A stretch of 64,000 nt of DNA, taken from assembly GCA_021604585.1 (NCBI GenBank), contig BQJG01000001.1, positions 79,650-143,649 of the forward strand, read 5' to 3'. Below are positions 1 through 8,212 of this stretch, piece by piece. Positions within the stretch are counted from its first letter, which is position 1, and each line of letters starts with the position of its first letter. Position numbers and translations under genes: made by a program. Origin of the DNA: Hyphococcus sp. GTDB taxonomy: Bacteria; Pseudomonadota; Alphaproteobacteria; Caulobacterales; Parvularculaceae. A model generated the notes under the pieces. It saw only the letters and a list, made by a program, of their open reading frames with translations, did not search any database and had not been told where the DNA came from.

Positions 1-1003
1 AGGCTGTCCAACCCATCACACGCAATGGCGTCAGACGATTTTTCTCTCGTGATTCCGCTCTTCGGCGCGCTCTACGAATGGCTCGCTCAAGCTCGCGCGG
101 CGTCACTTTCAGCGCTGCAAAAAACTCATCATCAAGCGCGGCTGGATCGAGAGGGCGAACATCTTCCATTCGCGCGAGCGCAGTGGCGCGGCGGCGTTCT
201 GCACGAACTTTTTTTCCAAATCCACGCGCCGGCTCGTCGGCGCGTTCGTCGATATCTTCCCAGTCCGCATCGACTATATAAGCATTATCATATTCATCTT
301 CGTGATCACCGCAGAACTCACGCTCATCGCCCGATGATTCATCTTCGTCATCTGCAAACCGAAGGGACTCGCGTTCATCACACGCACCACTCTTGCGCTT
401 GCGGGCGAAGAACGGGCGACGTTCAGCTTGGCCCGCTTCGTCATCTTCAACAATGAATTGACGGCCTTTGCGCCATCCCTTGCCAGGAGGGTCAGCGGTT
501 TCGTCTTCATCATCAGCGTAATCACGTTCAAATCGCGCAGTTGAACGACCATCGTCCTTTGAGCGGTCTTTCTTGCCAGCGTGTGATTCAAATAATGAAT
601 CATCATCGTCTTCGGCGAAATCGGCGCCGCGCTCATCCCGGTCGCGGCGATTTGAATTCTTGTCATTATGGCGCGTTTCGCGATCTAAGAACTTCGCCGC
701 GCGCTTGTCCCGGCTAGCGCCTCTCGCTTCCCGGCGGTCAACATCGTCCTCATCGGCTTCCGCAATGCCAACTTTCATCCGCGGCCGCGCCGAATGGTCG
801 GCTTCATCCCGGGCCGTATCCCGGTCCGAGCCTTTTGCACGTTGGGAGGGTTTTTCCTTTAAAGGCTCGACGTCGATGAGTTCTGGAGCAGGCACAAACC
901 AGCTTTCGCCACAGGAAGAACAGCGAACAGAGCGGCCGCTTGGGGAAAACCGCTCGTCATCCACATCATATCGCGTAGCGCAATCGGGACAGGTGATTAT
1001 CAT
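1..1003 (-). CDS. Zinc-ribbon (MJ0042-type) domain protein, partial at the window edge
   Basis: The reading frame opens at the ATG at 1003 and has no stop before position 1, so the C-terminus lies outside the window. The first 40 residues form a zinc ribbon with two CxxC knuckles (CPDC near residue 5 and CSSC about 24 residues later), as in the MJ0042 finger-like family. The rest of the visible 334 residues is an extremely charged, low-complexity linker rich in Asp, Glu, Arg and Lys. In alphaproteobacteria such proteins commonly sit divergent to ftsEX, and many end in a membrane segment, which would be off-window here. The promoter must lie in the short gap before ftsE. Function is unknown: a regulatory or division-linked role is inference from position only. 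Confidence 0.75.
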   Translation of the reverse strand, partial: MIITCPDCATRYDVDDERFSPSGRSVRCSSCGESWFVPAPELIDVEPLKEKPSQRAKGSDRDTARDEADHSARPRMKVGIAEADEDDVDRREARGASRDKRAAKFLDRETRHNDKNSNRRDRDERGADFAEDDDDSLFESHAGKKDRSKDDGRSTARFERDYADDEDETADPPGKGWRKGRQFIVEDDEAGQAERRPFFARKRKSGACDERESLRFADDEDESSGDEREFCGDHEDEYDNAYIVDADWEDIDERADEPARGFGKKVRAERRRATALARMEDVRPLDPAALDDEFFAALKVTPRELERAIRRARRRAESREKNRLTPLRVMGWTA

Positions 1004-1083
1004 GACGGACCAGAATCGTTTATGAGTTCATTCAACATATGCGCTCGCCGGTCGCCAGACCGCCGAGCCTGGCTGGAGACACC

Positions 1084-1779
1084 TTGGAACCCGTGAAAGC
1101 AATTGTTCGTTTTGAAAACGCCGGCCTTGCCTATGAAGACGCGCCGGAAACGCTGAGCGATGTCAGCATGTCCCTCCGTGAAGGTGAGTTTCGGTTTCTC
1201 ACTGGACCGTCCGGCGCCGGCAAGACGTCCCTGTTGAAAATGATCTACCTGGCCCATCGCCCGACGCGCGGCCAGTTCACTCTGTTCGGTGAGGACGCCA
1301 TGGAAGCGCCGCGCGAGGCGTTGCCCGCGTTGCGGCGACGCATTGGCGTCGTCTTCCAGGAATTTCGTCTCCTCGACCATCTTACCGCCTATGAAAATGT
1401 GGCGCTGCCCATGAAAGTAGCGGGCGTTAACCAAAATCATTACCGGGAAGACGTAAGCGAACTCTTAAATTGGGTTGGTTTGGGCGACCGTATGGATGCA
1501 AAACCCCCAACTTTATCGGGCGGAGAGAAGCAGCGCGTCGCGCTGGCGCGCGCATTGGTCTCCAAACCAGATCTTATTTTGGCGGACGAACCGACCGGCA
1601 ATGTCGACCCGGCGATGGGTGAGCGGATTATGAAGTTATTCGTTGAGCTGAATAAATTGGGGGCGGCTGTCATTGTCGCCACTCACGATTTGCATCTGGT
1701 TCAATCGATCGGCAAGCCGGTGTTAAGAATTGCTAACGGATCGGTAACACGCAGCGCCGGCGCCGGGGGGGCGGTATGA
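1084..1779 (+). CDS. ftsE: Cell division ATP-binding protein FtsE
   Basis: ABC-type ATPase that pairs with membrane subunit FtsX at the divisome and couples ATP hydrolysis to activation of periplasmic peptidoglycan hydrolases. Walker A is GPSGAGKT (about residues 41-48), the signature LSGGEKQRVALARAL follows, and Walker B runs into ADEPTGN, the extended form usual for FtsE/LolD-like ATPases. An ATG at 1039 is in frame, but I prefer the TTG at 1084 because GGAG lies 5 bases upstream and the protein then begins close to the family's usual VRFEN start; a GTG at 1093 is a third option. The stop overlaps the ftsX start as ATGA, so the two are translationally coupled. Confidence 0.93.
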   Translation: MEPVKAIVRFENAGLAYEDAPETLSDVSMSLREGEFRFLTGPSGAGKTSLLKMIYLAHRPTRGQFTLFGEDAMEAPREALPALRRRIGVVFQEFRLLDHLTAYENVALPMKVAGVNQNHYREDVSELLNWVGLGDRMDAKPPTLSGGEKQRVALARALVSKPDLILADEPTGNVDPAMGERIMKLFVELNKLGAAVIVATHDLHLVQSIGKPVLRIANGSVTRSAGAGGAV

Positions 1780-2735
1780 CTGTAACGCCTTCTGACGACA
1801 CAATTGAATCTGATGACTCCGAAGCCATCGCTGCGCCGAAGCGCCGCTTTCTCAATCGCAGAACGGCGCCTTTGCTGCCCGAGGCCGGCGCCGCAGGCGC
1901 GCCGTTGACTGCCGTTATTGCAGTTATGTCGTTTCTTGCTGTGCTCGCTATGGCGTCTTTGTTAATGGTCAACCGCGCAGCGAGCGAGTGGACGTCAGCG
2001 CTCCGCTCTGAAATCACCGTGCAGGTTAAGGGCGCCTCCGCGGATGAAATCTCTACTGGCGTTGCTGACGTCATGCGCATTCTCAATCAAACAGAAGGCG
2101 TCCTCTCTGCGACGGAACGCAGCCGTGAAGAGACAGCAAAATTGCTCGAACCGTGGCTCGGACAAGGCAATGCACAAGCCTTCATCAACATCCCTGCCAT
2201 CATCGAGGTAAAGGCGTCGCCAGAATTGCGTAAAAACCTCGATCTGCTTCGCAACCAAATTGCAGCAGCAGCGCCAGAAGCCAGCCTTGACGATCATGCG
2301 CGCTGGCATGACCGTCTCGCCGGGGCAGCCCGCTCTGGTCAGTCCATGGCGTTGGGCGTATTCTTGCTGGTGATGAGCGCAGCATGCGCGATTTCCATTT
2401 TCGCCGCTAGGGCCGGCCTTGCGGCCAATCATGAGATTGTCTCCGTGCTGCATCTGGTCGGCGCGACGGACAGCTTTATCGCGGCCGAAGTACAGCAGCG
2501 GTTTTTCGTTCTTGGCTTGCGGGGCGCTCTGATTGGGCTTGGCGCCGCGCTTGCCGCCTTGATGCTTGCAGGTGTGGCGATGCGCAGCAGCGGGGCGGAG
2601 GAAGCATTCCTTCCAGCCTTTAGGCTGGGCGGATGGATGGCGCTCTGGCTCGTGACTGCGCCAATCGCAACCTGCCTGGTCACCGCAGTGACAGCCCGCC
2701 TTACGGTTTTGAGAACCTTGCGCGAGCAATACTGA
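1776..2735 (+). CDS. ftsX: Cell division protein FtsX, permease-like subunit
   Basis: The 319-residue protein has the FtsX layout: a cytoplasmic N-terminus of about 45 residues, a first membrane helix (about 46-68), an extracytoplasmic domain of roughly 110 residues, then three more helices (about 187-208, 237-262 and 285-305). The external domain is where FtsX binds peptidoglycan hydrolase activators in studied bacteria. The first codon overlaps the ftsE stop codon (ATGA at 1776-1779), so FtsE and FtsX are made together. Sequence identity is low, as usual for this family, so the call leans on topology and on the neighbouring ftsE. Confidence 0.9.
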   Translation: MTVTPSDDTIESDDSEAIAAPKRRFLNRRTAPLLPEAGAAGAPLTAVIAVMSFLAVLAMASLLMVNRAASEWTSALRSEITVQVKGASADEISTGVADVMRILNQTEGVLSATERSREETAKLLEPWLGQGNAQAFINIPAIIEVKASPELRKNLDLLRNQIAAAAPEASLDDHARWHDRLAGAARSGQSMALGVFLLVMSAACAISIFAARAGLAANHEIVSVLHLVGATDSFIAAEVQQRFFVLGLRGALIGLGAALAALMLAGVAMRSSGAEEAFLPAFRLGGWMALWLVTAPIATCLVTAVTARLTVLRTLREQY

Positions 2736-2829
2736 TCGGGAAAACTGGTTTTCGGGCGAACCACTCCGGCTTATCGGCAAGAGTGCTGGAACGGCGCCTG
2801 CGCATCGGCTATGCTCTTGGTGTTACTTT

Positions 2830-3444
2830 TTGGACCAACTGATCGTGAAGCGGTTTTTCTCAATATTAGCTGGCATGGTTGTGCTCTGGGCGGGCGGATT
2901 TATTTTGTTCCTTTCCAAACTCCCTCCGCCAACGACTGCGACGCCAGCCCCGACAGAGCAAATCGGCGCTGACGGTGTCGTTGTTTTTACCGGCGGTGGC
3001 GGCATTCGAATTTCCACGGCAATGGCGCTATTCGCTGATGGAGCCGGCCAGCGCCTGCTGATCTCAGGCGTTCACCCAGACACTTCCGCGGCAAGACTGT
3101 CAGAATTTTGGGTCGGTCCGAAAGAACGCTTTGACTGCTGCGTAGACCTTGGGCGCGCGGCGTTGACCACGGAAGGCAACGCCGCCGAGCTTCGCGATTG
3201 GGCGGTCAGTCACAATTACAAAAATATAATTTTGGTCACATCTGAATATCATATGCCTCGCGCCCTTGCCGTTACGCGCGCGCGCATGCCCGACGCGGCC
3301 ATTACGCCATTCCCAGTTTCGTCCGGATATCTCAATGCAAAAGGGGGCCCGGCATCTGCCGGGGCGGTGTTACCGCTTGCGGGCGAATACACAAAATTCC
3401 TTCTTGCGCGCATCAAGGCAGTGCTGCCTGTCGCCGGCCGCTAG
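2830..3444 (+). CDS. YdcF family protein (DUF218)
   Basis: A 204-residue protein with one N-terminal membrane anchor (about residues 8-30) and a DUF218/YdcF domain. Typical family features are the VVFTGGGGIRI segment near the start of the domain, TEGNAAE in the middle, and the ILVTSEYHMPRAL segment about two thirds through. Members act at the inner membrane and some affect envelope integrity, but no reaction is firmly established. The start is TTG at 2830 or GTG at 2845; neither has a clear ribosome site. It lies between ftsX and plsC on the same strand and is probably co-transcribed, which supports an envelope role. Confidence 0.83.
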   Translation: MDQLIVKRFFSILAGMVVLWAGGFILFLSKLPPPTTATPAPTEQIGADGVVVFTGGGGIRISTAMALFADGAGQRLLISGVHPDTSAARLSEFWVGPKERFDCCVDLGRAALTTEGNAAELRDWAVSHNYKNIILVTSEYHMPRALAVTRARMPDAAITPFPVSSGYLNAKGGPASAGAVLPLAGEYTKFLLARIKAVLPVAGR

Positions 3445-3447
3445 AGC

Positions 3448-4176
3448 ATGGCAGGTTGGTTGAAGTCGACTGCCTATTCGGCGTTTCTCGTTATTTTGAT
3501 AGCGCTGATGGGCATTCTCTGCTTGCCTCTCGCATTACTCGGCCGTGACGCTGCGCGCGCAACCATTAAAATTTGGGCGAAACTGTCTTTACGGGCGTTA
3601 AAGCTCATCACCGGCATCTCGCACCGGATCGAAGGTGCGGAAAACATTCCATCGGAAGGCGCACTCATCGCCGCGAATCATCAATCCATGTGGGAGACCA
3701 TCGCTCTATACGCCCTCGCCCCCAGGCCGGTCATAGTTTTCAAACAAGAGCTGACCGCGATTCCAGTATATGGCTGGTGGGCCGGGCTTGCCGGCAATAT
3801 ACAAATCGACCGTGGCGGCGGGGCAAAAGCGCTACGCGCCATGACGCGTAAAGCTAAAGCACACACGGACACTGGCGAACAGATCATCATTTTTCCGGAA
3901 GGCACACGTGCAAAGCCGGGAGAGCGACGAACCCTTCTCCCTGGCGTCGCCGGACTGTATGCCGCGACGGGAGCGCCTTGCGTTCCGGTCGCCCATGATA
4001 GCGGGCGCTACTGGCGACATCCAGGCAATGAGAAAGTCCCGGGCACCATTACCTTGCGTTTTCTTCCAGCCATTCCGCCAGGCCTGGACCGCAAAGTATT
4101 TTTGTTCGAACTTAATAACCGCATTGAGAACGCGAGACCCGATCTCGCCTCGAAAGTGCTGGAGCACAATGAATAG
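3448..4176 (+). CDS. plsC: 1-acyl-sn-glycerol-3-phosphate acyltransferase (PlsC family)
   Basis: Acylates lysophosphatidic acid to phosphatidic acid, the second acylation of phospholipid synthesis, at the inner membrane. The 242-residue protein has an N-terminal membrane helix, then acyltransferase motif I as NHQSMWE (His and an acidic residue spaced as in HX4D/E), and later the glycerol-phosphate site motif FPEGTR. A central VPVAHDSG segment corresponds to the last conserved block. The gene starts 3 bases after ydcF stops, and its last 8 bases overlap the start of the DUF2125 gene, so the cluster reads as one operon. Substrate could be another lyso-lipid; PlsC is the simplest reading. Confidence 0.88.
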   Translation: MAGWLKSTAYSAFLVILIALMGILCLPLALLGRDAARATIKIWAKLSLRALKLITGISHRIEGAENIPSEGALIAANHQSMWETIALYALAPRPVIVFKQELTAIPVYGWWAGLAGNIQIDRGGGAKALRAMTRKAKAHTDTGEQIIIFPEGTRAKPGERRTLLPGVAGLYAATGAPCVPVAHDSGRYWRHPGNEKVPGTITLRFLPAIPPGLDRKVFLFELNNRIENARPDLASKVLEHNE

Positions 4177-5152
4177 TCCCGCAACAACTGCGAAATTACG
4201 CTGGCTTTACCTGCCATGGGCGATCGCTACGGTCGTCTTTTTGGCATATCTGCTTCTCTGGCGCGCTGGCGCGGCAGAGATGAAAAAAGCAGTCGTCAAT
4301 TGGGTTCAAGACCAACGCGCCGCAGGCGCCGAGATTTCCTATGGCGCGCTGAAGACCGACGGCTTTCCATTTTTTCTACGCGTCCACATTGAGCAGCCTG
4401 ACATTGCTTACGCAGATCAATTTTACTGGCGCACAGATCTGCTGACGATCGATGCTTTGCCTTACGATCTCAACAGGCTTATTTTTTCCGCCCATTCCGA
4501 CCAACACCTCCACTTTGGCCGCCAAGGCGAATGGCGCATAAAGACGAATGACTTCCGCATTTCCATTGCCAATGACAAGCAGCGCGAATGGGCGTTCGCG
4601 ATGACGGTGGCCGGCGCCACAGCGGTGCGTTCGGATGGAGTGAAAGCTTCGCTGGAAAAGCTCGTGCTTGATGCGTCACCTACCGCATCCGACAAAACCA
4701 TTTTTACAATGAGCCTCGAGGCGCGCGGAGCGTCGGTAACGGATCAAACCCGCAAATTCGATCTCGATACGGTGCAAACCGTCATGGCGGCGAGCCAAAC
4801 GCCGTTTCTTAACAATATCCAGGAGTGGCGAGACGCAGGCGGCATGCTTCTTATCAACGGGTTTATTGCAAATAGCGGCGACGCCAGCCTGTCGGTTTCC
4901 GGCGAGCTTGCACCCGACCATCAGCTATATCCCGCAGGCACACTTCACACTGAAGTCAAATCTCCAGCGACATTTGTACAGTTGCTGGCCGAGGCTGGCG
5001 CAATCGACAAAGAAGACGTCGAGAGCATCTCGTCTACGCTCACACTCGCCGCGATCGCCAATGGCGGCAAACTCGCTGCGCCAATCATTCTGAAAGAAGG
5101 TGTGGTGCAAGTAGCGGGCGTGACAATAGCTGAATTAGGCTCAATCGACTAA
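4169..5152 (+). CDS. DUF2125 domain-containing protein
   Basis: 327 residues with an N-terminal membrane helix (about residues 11-29) followed by a large, beta-rich periplasmic region, the layout of DUF2125 proteins found mainly in alphaproteobacteria. No catalytic motif is visible and the function is unknown. A longer upstream frame begins at 3908, but it lies inside plsC. The ATG at 4169 overlaps the plsC stop (ATGAATAG) and directly precedes the membrane helix, so it is the better start. Last gene of the ftsE-to-DUF2125 run and convergent with the MarR-type regulator; the two stop codons are only 3 bases apart. Confidence 0.8.
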   Translation: MNSPATTAKLRWLYLPWAIATVVFLAYLLLWRAGAAEMKKAVVNWVQDQRAAGAEISYGALKTDGFPFFLRVHIEQPDIAYADQFYWRTDLLTIDALPYDLNRLIFSAHSDQHLHFGRQGEWRIKTNDFRISIANDKQREWAFAMTVAGATAVRSDGVKASLEKLVLDASPTASDKTIFTMSLEARGASVTDQTRKFDLDTVQTVMAASQTPFLNNIQEWRDAGGMLLINGFIANSGDASLSVSGELAPDHQLYPAGTLHTEVKSPATFVQLLAEAGAIDKEDVESISSTLTLAAIANGGKLAAPIILKEGVVQVAGVTIAELGSID

Positions 5153-5155
5153 TCG

Positions 5156-5509
5156 TTATCCATACATGGCGCCAAGCGGCGCCTCGACATGATGCGATTC
5201 AACCAGGCGCGAAAATCTGTCGAGATAGATCGCGCCCTCTGCTGTTTTCTGGACAATCACAATGCGCTTGTCATTGCCGTCACGCACGCGCTTGACAAAC
5301 CCCAGGATGGACAACGCATCGAGCGCCCTGGAAATTGCCGGTTTCGGCACATTCAGATCCCGCGCTAGGGCGCGCACAGTATGCGGCCCAGGACGTAAAT
5401 ACACCGTCAGCAAGATCGACCACTGGCGCATGGAAAGATCGGGATCATCAGCGCGCACGGCATCGCACATGACTTCCCGCCAGCTGGTAAGATTGTCTGT
5501 TGACGCCAT
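5156..5509 (-). CDS. MarR-like winged-helix transcriptional regulator
   Basis: A short 117-residue protein that is mostly one winged helix-turn-helix domain. The recognition region contains ARDLNVPKPAISRALDAL (about residues 47-64), then a wing with VKRVRDGNDKR, as in MarR regulators. Family members bind palindromic operators as dimers and often release on binding small ligands. It lacks the long C-terminal dimerisation helix of typical MarR proteins (about 140-160 residues), so it belongs to a short subgroup. It lies about 70 bases downstream of the aminopeptidase gene on the same strand. Target genes are unknown. Confidence 0.75.
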   Translation of the reverse strand: MASTDNLTSWREVMCDAVRADDPDLSMRQWSILLTVYLRPGPHTVRALARDLNVPKPAISRALDALSILGFVKRVRDGNDKRIVIVQKTAEGAIYLDRFSRLVESHHVEAPLGAMYG

Positions 5510-5581
5510 CGTCCGGCCTTAACCCTGCCCTTGCAAACCAAGCCTCATGCTTGCAACGGTTCGCCCGCCAAGGGCAAGGGT

Positions 5582-6952
5582 TTATCGCGCCCCGTAACGC
5601 TGGCGCAAAACCTCAAACAAGGCGCGAATCGCTTGCGCCTCGCCGCCTTGCGGACGACCGGGCGCCGCCTTGGGCCGCCAGGCATAGATGTCAAAATGCA
5701 TCCACCGCGCGGCCTCGCCAGCGAATTTCTTCAAGAAAAGCGCAGCCGTCACGGAGCCCGCAAAAGAGCCGCCCGTGATGTGGTTCACATCGGCGATTGG
5801 CGAAGACAACATCGGCTCATACCCGCGCCAGAGCGGCATGCGCCAAACCGGATCGGCCAGTCGCGAGGCCTCGGATTCCAGCGCAGCCACGAGTTCCTCA
5901 TCGTCGCTGTAGAATGGGGCCAGGTCCGGCCCGAGCGCAACCCTCGCAGCGCCCGTGAGCGTCGCTAGCGAGATCATCAGATCAGGGCGCTCTTCTCCGC
6001 CATAAGTAAGCGCGTCTGCGAGAATGAGCCGGCCTTCAGCATCGGTATTACCAATCTCAACCGTCAGGCCCTTACGGCTCTTCAATATATCGCCGGGCCG
6101 AAAGGCGTCGCCAGAGATCGCATTCTCCACCGCCGGGATAATCGCCCGCAACCGGACATTGAGACCGGCCTGCATAATCATCTGCGCTAACGCTAGCGTA
6201 TGAGCACCGCCGCCCATGTCCTTCTTCATGAGGGCCATGCCAGCCGCGCCTTTAATATTTAAACCACCCGAATCAAACGTCACGCCCTTCCCAACCAGGG
6301 TCAGCTTTGGCGCATTCACGTCCCCCCAGCGTAAATCAATCATGCGCGGCGCCTCTTTGGCGGCGCGCCCCACAGCATGCACCATAGGGAAGTTCTTCGC
6401 CAAAAGATCGTCGCCGGTAATGACTTCAACTTGCGCACCCTGCTCATCTCCAATTTGGCGCGCAGCTTTTTCGAGCGCTGCGGGGCCCATATCGCCAGCG
6501 GGCGTATTAACCAGATCACGAACCAGAAACACCGCGTCTGCGAACAATCGCGCCGTTTTTGCATCTGCGTTCTGAGGCGCGACTAACCGTGCTTCCGATA
6601 GCTTTTGAGTTTTGTAACGGTCGAACCGGTAGCCGCCCATGAGCCATCCCAGCACGGCGAGGTCAGCGAGGTCTTTATCGATATCGTGTGCGAGGACATA
6701 GTCGCCAGCAGGCAATTTCTCAGCCGCCGCCGCAAAAATGAACGGGTCGGTTCCGTCACCAAGTCCTAGCAGCGCCGCATCGCCATCAGTGAACACAGCA
6801 CCGATCTCACCGTTAAATCCATTAACACGCGCCAGCGCCTTCAAACTAGCTGGCGCATCGCTTTCGTCTAACGCGCCATCACCGGCCGTGAATAATTTCT
6901 TCGCTGCATTGGCAGTGTTTTGTTCATAGTCGCTTAACAAATGTTGAGCCAT
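5582..6952 (-). CDS. Leucyl aminopeptidase family protein (peptidase M17)
   Basis: A cytosolic zinc/manganese aminopeptidase that removes N-terminal residues from peptides. The C-terminal catalytic domain carries the family signature NTDAEGRLILADAL and the metal-binding segment GKGVTFDSGG followed by MKKDMGGG. The N-terminal 150 residues are the variable hexamer-forming domain. At 456 residues it is close to the shorter M17 subgroup seen in alphaproteobacteria and not a classic PepA of about 500. The ATG at 6952 opens the frame directly after an AT-rich intergenic region shared with the divergent TPR lipoprotein gene. Confidence 0.92.
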   Translation of the reverse strand: MAQHLLSDYEQNTANAAKKLFTAGDGALDESDAPASLKALARVNGFNGEIGAVFTDGDAALLGLGDGTDPFIFAAAAEKLPAGDYVLAHDIDKDLADLAVLGWLMGGYRFDRYKTQKLSEARLVAPQNADAKTARLFADAVFLVRDLVNTPAGDMGPAALEKAARQIGDEQGAQVEVITGDDLLAKNFPMVHAVGRAAKEAPRMIDLRWGDVNAPKLTLVGKGVTFDSGGLNIKGAAGMALMKKDMGGGAHTLALAQMIMQAGLNVRLRAIIPAVENAISGDAFRPGDILKSRKGLTVEIGNTDAEGRLILADALTYGGEERPDLMISLATLTGAARVALGPDLAPFYSDDEELVAALESEASRLADPVWRMPLWRGYEPMLSSPIADVNHITGGSFAGSVTAALFLKKFAGEAARWMHFDIYAWRPKAAPGRPQGGEAQAIRALFEVLRQRYGAR

Positions 6953-7081
6953 GAATAATCCGTTAACTTACAAAGTTAGAACCGCGTTAGATTGCACATT
7001 ACGCTTAGAGTTAAGCCTTTATTGAATTCCTTCCGCCACCATAACGGCGAAACTCCAGTGGAATTCATCGAGGCGCAACCC

Positions 7082-8068
7082 ATGCTTACCGCACACAAGC
7101 TTGCAACGAAATACATCATTGCCGCCAGTTTGGCGATTATGCTGCCTGCCTGCGCATCTGTACAGAAAACAACCGCTGGCGCGGGCATTGGCAATCAGGA
7201 GTATAAGGACGCTATTGGCGTTTATTCCAACCCTGCAGGCGACGAGGGCCTTGACCCAATCGCCGCAGCGGCGTTTTGGGGCACCCGCTATAATACAGAT
7301 CAGTCCGATCCCAATGCTGCTGTGCGATTCTCCAGATCTCTGCGCAAAATCGGCTCCGATGAGGAAGCGCTCGGCGTGATGCAGAAAGCGGCCAATTTGC
7401 ATGCCGACAATGCTGATGTGAATCTCGAATACGGCAAGGTTCTCGTTGAAAGCGGGCGGGCCTTTGAGGCTGTGCGCTACATCGAAACAGCCGTTAACAA
7501 ATCGCCGACCGATTATCGCGCGCTATCCGCTTACGGCGTCGCCCTTGATCAGATCGGGGAACATGAAGCCGCCAGAGCCAAATATGATCGTGCGCTGGCG
7601 ATTGCGCCGGGTGACGTGGTCCTGCTGAACAATAAGGGTCTGTCATATGCGCTTGACGGGAAACTGAAACTGGCCGGTCTTACTCTGCGCGACGCTGCAG
7701 CCAATGCAGGCGGCGATTCACGCGTCCGCCAAAATCTCGCTCTCGTGCTCGCTCTTTCGGGCGAGATGCGCGAAGCTGAACGGCTGGCGCGCTCTGACTT
7801 GCCGCCGATTGTCGCTGACAACAATATCAACGTCTATCGCCAGCTGATGAACCAGCCCGCTTACTGGGATCAGTATGCCGCCGGCGATGTGGAAACCCCG
7901 ACATTTGACGATGTGCCTGCGGCTCCCCTCTCTCCCGCGCCCAACCCGCAACTGCGTGAAGAGAAAAAACCGGAAGAAGAAAAATCAAATGGCGCGCCGG
8001 TCGCTTTGATCGAGGCGGCGCCAATCACCAACGCGTCAGCGGTCGAGCTTAAGACCGACGACGAATAA
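7082..8068 (+). CDS. TPR-repeat lipoprotein, TadD-like
   Basis: The protein starts with a lipoprotein signal ending in a lipobox (LPAC, Cys at about residue 25), so it is probably anchored in the outer membrane. Several tetratricopeptide repeats follow (about residues 75-250), including NADVNLEYGKVLVESG and APGDVVLLNNKGLSYALDG. This layout resembles TadD, the pilotin-like protein of the Flp/Tad pilus system, but no other tad genes are in the window, so the assignment is tentative. An in-frame start exists at 6992; ATG 7082 directly precedes the signal peptide. The C-terminal 80 residues are Pro/Glu/Ala-rich and probably disordered. A perfect hairpin terminator follows. Confidence 0.78.
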   Translation: MLTAHKLATKYIIAASLAIMLPACASVQKTTAGAGIGNQEYKDAIGVYSNPAGDEGLDPIAAAAFWGTRYNTDQSDPNAAVRFSRSLRKIGSDEEALGVMQKAANLHADNADVNLEYGKVLVESGRAFEAVRYIETAVNKSPTDYRALSAYGVALDQIGEHEAARAKYDRALAIAPGDVVLLNNKGLSYALDGKLKLAGLTLRDAAANAGGDSRVRQNLALVLALSGEMREAERLARSDLPPIVADNNINVYRQLMNQPAYWDQYAAGDVETPTFDDVPAAPLSPAPNPQLREEKKPEEEKSNGAPVALIEAAPITNASAVELKTDDE

Positions 8069-8103
8069 ACCAGTTCTATCGCGCGATAGCTGTTGCGTAA
8101 GTA

Positions 8104-8149
8104 GCGTAAGGCCGCCTCGGACAGGGTTCGGGGCGGCCTTACGCTTTTA
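8104..8149 (+). terminator. Rho-independent terminator after the TadD-like gene
   Basis: A perfect 13-base-pair inverted repeat (arms 8104-8116 and 8132-8144) with a 15-base loop is followed at once by TTTT. It lies about 35 bases past the stop of the TPR lipoprotein gene and isolates it from the Nramp-pxp operon. The stem is GC-rich and the strongest hairpin of this type seen in the first 10 kb. Confidence 0.9.
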
Positions 8150-8212
8150 TGCGTAATTCTCTCATTGCCTGAGCTTCTCGCCATTCCGGACGGTGCAGGT
8201 TAGACTGGTGCA

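Noticed and set aside
1995..2780. 261-codon minus-strand frame
   Set aside because: Antisense to ftsX with no coding character.
3908..4168. N-terminal extension of the DUF2125 protein
   Set aside because: It lies inside plsC in another frame and lacks homology; ATG 4169 directly before the membrane helix is preferred.
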